Source: Apostichopus japonicus (lineage: Eukaryota; Echinodermata; Holothuroidea; Aspidochirotida; Stichopodidae). From it: a stretch of DNA of 64,000 bases. The stretch spans positions 20,553,001 to 20,617,000 of the forward strand of contig NC_092568.1 in NCBI RefSeq assembly GCF_037975245.1. The letters are read 5' to 3'. A program made the translations under genes and the position numbers. The notes beneath the pieces were generated by a model that saw only the letters and a program-made list of their open reading frames with translations, searched no databases and had not been told where the DNA came from. Of this stretch, positions 60,600 through 64,000 are shown piece by piece. Each line of letters begins with the position of its first letter. Position 1 is the first letter of the stretch.

Positions 60600-60900
60600 G
60601 CTCAATTTACGTATATATATATATATTCATATATATATATATATATTCATATATATATATATATATATACAGTGGAATTACGACCTACCTTACCGGTTTC
60701 GAACCTCTGGACATACAACCAGCGTCCATAGCCTAGTTGGTTAGGGTGTCCGCGTACAGAGCGGGAGGCCCGGGTTCGAATCCCGGTGGAGGCTGTAAGT
60801 TTTTTCACTGTTCTTGATTTTCCAACTCATTACGATTTTCATTAAAATATATATATATATATCTATATCTATATATATATATATATATGCGTGTCATCAA
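60600..60900. repeat. AT microsatellites flanking a tRNA-like element
   Basis: (TA)n blocks at about 60612-60669 and 60847-60888 bracket the tRNA-like sequence at 60722-60794. Confidence 0.8.
60722..60794 (+). tRNA. tRNA-like sequence (pseudogene or Pol III repeat)
   Basis: 73 nt fold into a cloverleaf: acceptor GCGTCCA/TGGAGGC (one G-G mismatch), box A TAGCCTAGTTGG (60729-60740), anticodon arm TCCGC-GTACAGA-GCGGG, T arm CCGGG-TTCGAAT-CCCGG with box B GGTTCGAATCC, then a T6 run just downstream. The anticodon would be ACA (Cys UGU), which is not used by normal tRNA-Cys (GCA). A tRNA pseudogene or SINE head is therefore more likely than a working tRNA. Confidence 0.5.
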
Positions 60901-61339
60901 TGACAGACCTTCCGACTTGCAATCAAAATCAACTGGTTCAACAGTGTGATTGAATACTTTGAAATATTACACTCACTAAAAATTATCAAGTTAAAATTTA
61001 ACACTCCCCAGTGGGTGACAAGAAATCTGATTCCATTGGTCCCGAAAAAAGAGGGACGATTAGCTCTAAATGGTTGCATCTGTGACATCAGCCGTGGGCT
61101 AGAGAGTAACTCAAGTTAGAATGTTGGATGTAAGAAATGAAAAGAGCATTTTGTACATCAGATGGCAAAATAATCCCAGATTGGTTCAGAGGTTTGCTAC
61201 TCGGGGCCTTTGAAGTTGATTTCTACCATAATGTTGTCCAAGGAGAATGACACCAATCTAGGTTGAACCAGCAGGAAAAAATTGATAGAAATTAAAGCAG
61301 ATGTTTGCAGTACATTTAATCAATATTTTGACTTGGAAA

Positions 61340-61503
<164 letters not shown>

Positions 61504-61682
61504 ATAATAGTAAAGGTTTGGTAGCTCGACATAGTCGAGGTCCGATATGAAGAAAGCAAAATTGTCTTGATTGTTAATTTTTTTTTTTTATCATTTGCAC
61601 ACTCAAGAAAACAAAGGGCTCTGGGTGACAAAACAATATCTTAACAGTTATAGATAGAGCTCTATCATTACTTATTTATTAC

Positions 61683-61838
61683 CTAAAATTCATCTGGAAA
61701 TACAGGAGTAAAAGTAGGCTTTCTTAGTTCAACAGCAACCTCATTTGGGAGATATACAAAACCATTCTCCATCCGTAGTCCCATAGGGGGCATCTTTCCT
61801 GGTGCGATATACAATTTCGGAAAAGCGGTGCCTAAGTA
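61683..61838 (-). CDS. Possible terminal exon, unassigned
   Basis: On the minus strand, after acceptor taatcttcag, 51 codons run to a TAG (61683-61685) with AATAAA three bases beyond. The peptide (KLYIAPGKMPPMGLRMENGF, then VYLPNEVAVELRKP) looks like ordinary globular coding sequence, but I do not recognise it. It lies 957 bp downstream of the MEMO1 stop on the same strand, so it could be an alternative MEMO1 last exon or belong to another minus-strand gene. Confidence 0.35.
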   Translation of the reverse strand, partial: YLGTAFPKLYIAPGKMPPMGLRMENGFVYLPNEVAVELRKPTFTPVFPDEF

Positions 61839-62568
61839 CTGAAGATTACAACATGACAATATTACTGTTCATGAGAGCAAAGTAAGAGTCACAGTTCCAC
61901 CAATTTTAAACAAGTGGCACTCCAGAATTTTTATCAAGACAAAAACACATTCTATGGTTTGTTATGAAAGACTATGAACTAATGATGACCTAATGTTAAG
62001 CTTGCTTTTAGTAAGTCTACAACTGTAACTCTTGCAAAATGTATGCTACCCTTATTCATTAGGTTTTGGTGTGGGGTGACATTTAAATAGCCAAGAACCT
62101 CAAACAACCCAAAATGGTTGTACCCAAACCGTTGCACCACACTTAAAAAATCTTGCTTGTGTAAGTCAAACCGTATAAAGAGACTGAAGAGTTCAAAGGA
62201 GGATTTTACCCACTTTTCCAAACTATACGACAAAATTTCAAGGACTTTCAAGAACTAGAAAACAGCCTTTCCTATACCCTTACCTTACCCCATTTTCCAG
62301 ATCACTTTGGAAACATGCAGAACAATTCATCAATTTCAAGACCAGAATTCACAGTCAGAGAGTATGGTAGTCAGAGAGACTATTTTCCTGCCTCACAACA
62401 CAAATGTGGACTCCCCGTCATTTTTTTGTTTTTTGGATGAGGGGGGGAGGCTGTATTTTCTTAATGATAGAGAAAGTCTGTGTCTACTTATCTTTCAATT
62501 ACTAGAAATCAAAATAAAATAAAACTGTTAGCAGACTGCCTATCCACTAGAGAGCCTGTGTAAGAGAA

Positions 62569-62671
62569 TGTGTAAAAGTAAGTTGGCCTGACGTTTCGAT
62601 CCTAGCAGGATCTTCTTCAAAAGCTAAAAAAAGTCAGGTTAAGAAATGTCAGGCCAACTTACTTTTACACA
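62569..62671 (-). repeat. Inverted repeat with degenerate hammerhead-like core
   Basis: A 24-bp stem (tgtgtaaaagtaagttggcctgac against its inverse at 62648-62671) encloses, on the minus strand, GAAGA, the GATCC-TGCTA-GGATC hairpin and GAAACGTCAGGCC. These match the usherin-intron motif at 1340-1381, but the leading CTGA is mutated to TTGA. Confidence 0.6.
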
Positions 62672-62794
62672 ATTACTAGAAATGTTAAAGATACACACAA
62701 TGACAATTTACAAACCATCTGCAACTTCTCCTGGAAATTAATCTCAGTTGACAAACACCAGTACGCTGTTTTCTTACCTGTTGCTTGGCAACTC

Positions 62795-63594
62795 TCAGCT
62801 GAAGACCAATGAAGCTGCTCCATAACTAACAGAGCTGTCCTGCATAGACTTCACCTGATTGCTTTGGGCATACTTCAAAAATTTCATTTCCAAATTGAGC
62901 CCGTTTTTTTGGCCAGAACGAATTGTTTCTACTGCCTGTCATTTGCACACACACACAAAAAAAAAGAGAAAAAAAAAGCTGTAATAATCAAGATCATAAA
63001 AAGTTCCTTGCTTTATTACCACGACAAAATTGGAGTGTATTGTCAAAGATATTTCCTAGCGTAACTATTTGACAAATGGTGAAAGATGATTTTATTTGAC
63101 AGCAGTAACAGATAAAATACCACACCGGGTTGCTAGAAATAGTCAGAGGTCTACTTTTTGTTTAACTTATTTTCACAGGTAAGTTCAGCCGACATAAAGC
63201 ACTCAACTTGCCCTTGTACACAGAACAACATTAGCAACAAAGTGGGTTCCTTTTCTTCCAAAAATTAATGACCGATCTCCGGCCTCAGAATTCTAAGCAT
63301 CGCTATTTGAATAGACAAGGGTCAACTATTACATTGAAAACTTCACGCCCTTTCAGTAAATATGAAAACTGATTTCCCATTTCCATGTCAAAACAAAACG
63401 TCTGAAAGTAATACAACCTTTTCCAAGCAAGAGAGTGACAATTCTTTTTTTTAATCTTACAAATTGGATTGTTATGAATGGTGACTCACATGAAGTAGCA
63501 CTGAGATTGGATGGCGCCCACAGATAGTATTTTCATATTTCTTGAGGTAAGCGTGAAAACTTTGAGGATCAAGTTTCTCGATCAAAGCCATACC
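62795..63594 (-). CDS. MEMO1: MEMO1, last two exons (gene continues off right edge)
   Basis: Exons on the minus strand: 63594-63490 (acceptor ttcaccag, donor cttcat/gtgagt, phase 0, 35 codons) and 62935-62795 (acceptor atgacag, 46 codons, TGA). The first encodes [20 protein letters not shown] followed by [11 protein letters not shown]. The second contains [17 protein letters not shown] and ends [14 protein letters not shown], matching the C-terminus of MEMO1 in order and spacing. MEMO1 has a class III extradiol-dioxygenase-like fold, binds metal, and acts in the cytoplasm in ErbB2/RhoA-linked motility and redox control. The metal-site residues lie in upstream exons outside the window. Confidence 0.93.
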
Positions 63595-64000
63595 CTGGTG
63601 AAATGAATGAATTTAGAAACGAGGAAAGAATGTAACTGAAAAATAAAAGTCGCGGTAGAGAAAAATATAATGCCTTTAAGAGACAAAGGAAAACAAAAGA
63701 AAAGGTTTTTTTGCTTTGAAATTTAAAAAGGACCTGTCTGGTGGCAACATTTAATTGGTCTACTATAAAGATCAAAGTTTGTGGGAGACTTTTGATGCTG
63801 GAAGAATGGAACTGCCACATAATTAAAAATAAGTGAGAGATGATAACGAAACACATTTTTCAATTTTTTTGACTAAAATTCACGTTTGCTCTTCAACTTT
63901 ATGCGACACATCAGCTTATTCAAGACATGGTCCAGTATTTCCCTTCTCAGACGAGAAGAGAAGAGTTATTTCGATTCTCGATAGTGACTACTTGAGGATG
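63595..64000 (-). other. MEMO1 intron, right edge of window
   Basis: No further MEMO1 exon recognisable before the window ends; AT-rich intron. Confidence 0.6.

Noticed and set aside
61979-62251. 90-codon minus-strand frame between MEMO1 and the terminal-exon candidate
   Set aside because: No start context or acceptor consistent with either neighbour and no recognisable domain; possibly repeat-derived.

Overview
This is a eukaryotic nuclear window. Genes have long introns with GT/AG borders, the intergenic DNA is AT-rich by eye, and repeats are dense. The protein families (usherin, a katanin-p80-like regulator, MEMO1, an SLC35G-type transporter) and the repeat load suggest an invertebrate animal, most likely a marine deuterostome such as an echinoderm. 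The species cannot be fixed from sequence alone.

Layout: (1) 321-17781, plus strand: the 3' part of an usherin (USH2A) orthologue. It has a cysteine-rich insert, about 16 fibronectin III domains (11 of them in one 3.2 kb exon), a single transmembrane helix, a cytoplasmic tail and the usherin-type C-terminus DTHL. Sixteen exons can be joined with consistent splice phases. Its introns hold several minisatellites, a MITE, a tRNA-derived SINE and a hammerhead-ribozyme-like motif. (2) 17782-21807: 3' flank with a LINE remnant, a SINE and an inverted-repeat element. (3) 21808-39307: about 17.5 kb bounded by a 43-nt inverted terminal repeat (41/43 identical), read here as one large DNA transposon. 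Just inside each end is a long tandem array (102-bp units left, 115-bp units right), both full of CGACGTCG-type palindromes. The core carries a 689-codon DDE-type (EnSpm/CMC-like) transposase and a separate multi-exon gene with a DUF4806-like C-terminus. (4) 39421-40494, minus strand: a single-exon EamA/SLC35G-like transporter ending 114 bp outside the right terminus. (5) 40.5-49.5 kb: a graveyard of small elements, including two hAT-like elements with perfect 8-bp target duplications, a palindromic MITE with a 7-bp duplication, and two opposed LINE 3' ends. (6) 49515-56000, plus strand: a complete nine-exon KATNBL1-like gene of about 339 codons. (7) 57-61.6 kb: foldback repeat, minisatellite, AT microsatellites and a tRNA-like element. 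(8) 62795-63594, minus strand: the last two exons of MEMO1, continuing off the right edge.

The most interesting structure is the 17.5 kb element: a transposase plus a DUF4806 partner between two large palindrome-rich subterminal arrays, an arrangement reminiscent of plant CACTA elements whose accessory protein binds repeated subterminal motifs. A second theme is that two unrelated genes each carry a tandem array amplifying the end of an exon together with its 5' splice site (177-bp units in usherin, 49-bp units in the KATNBL1-like gene). The cellular genes are unrelated in function and show no sign of working as a cluster.
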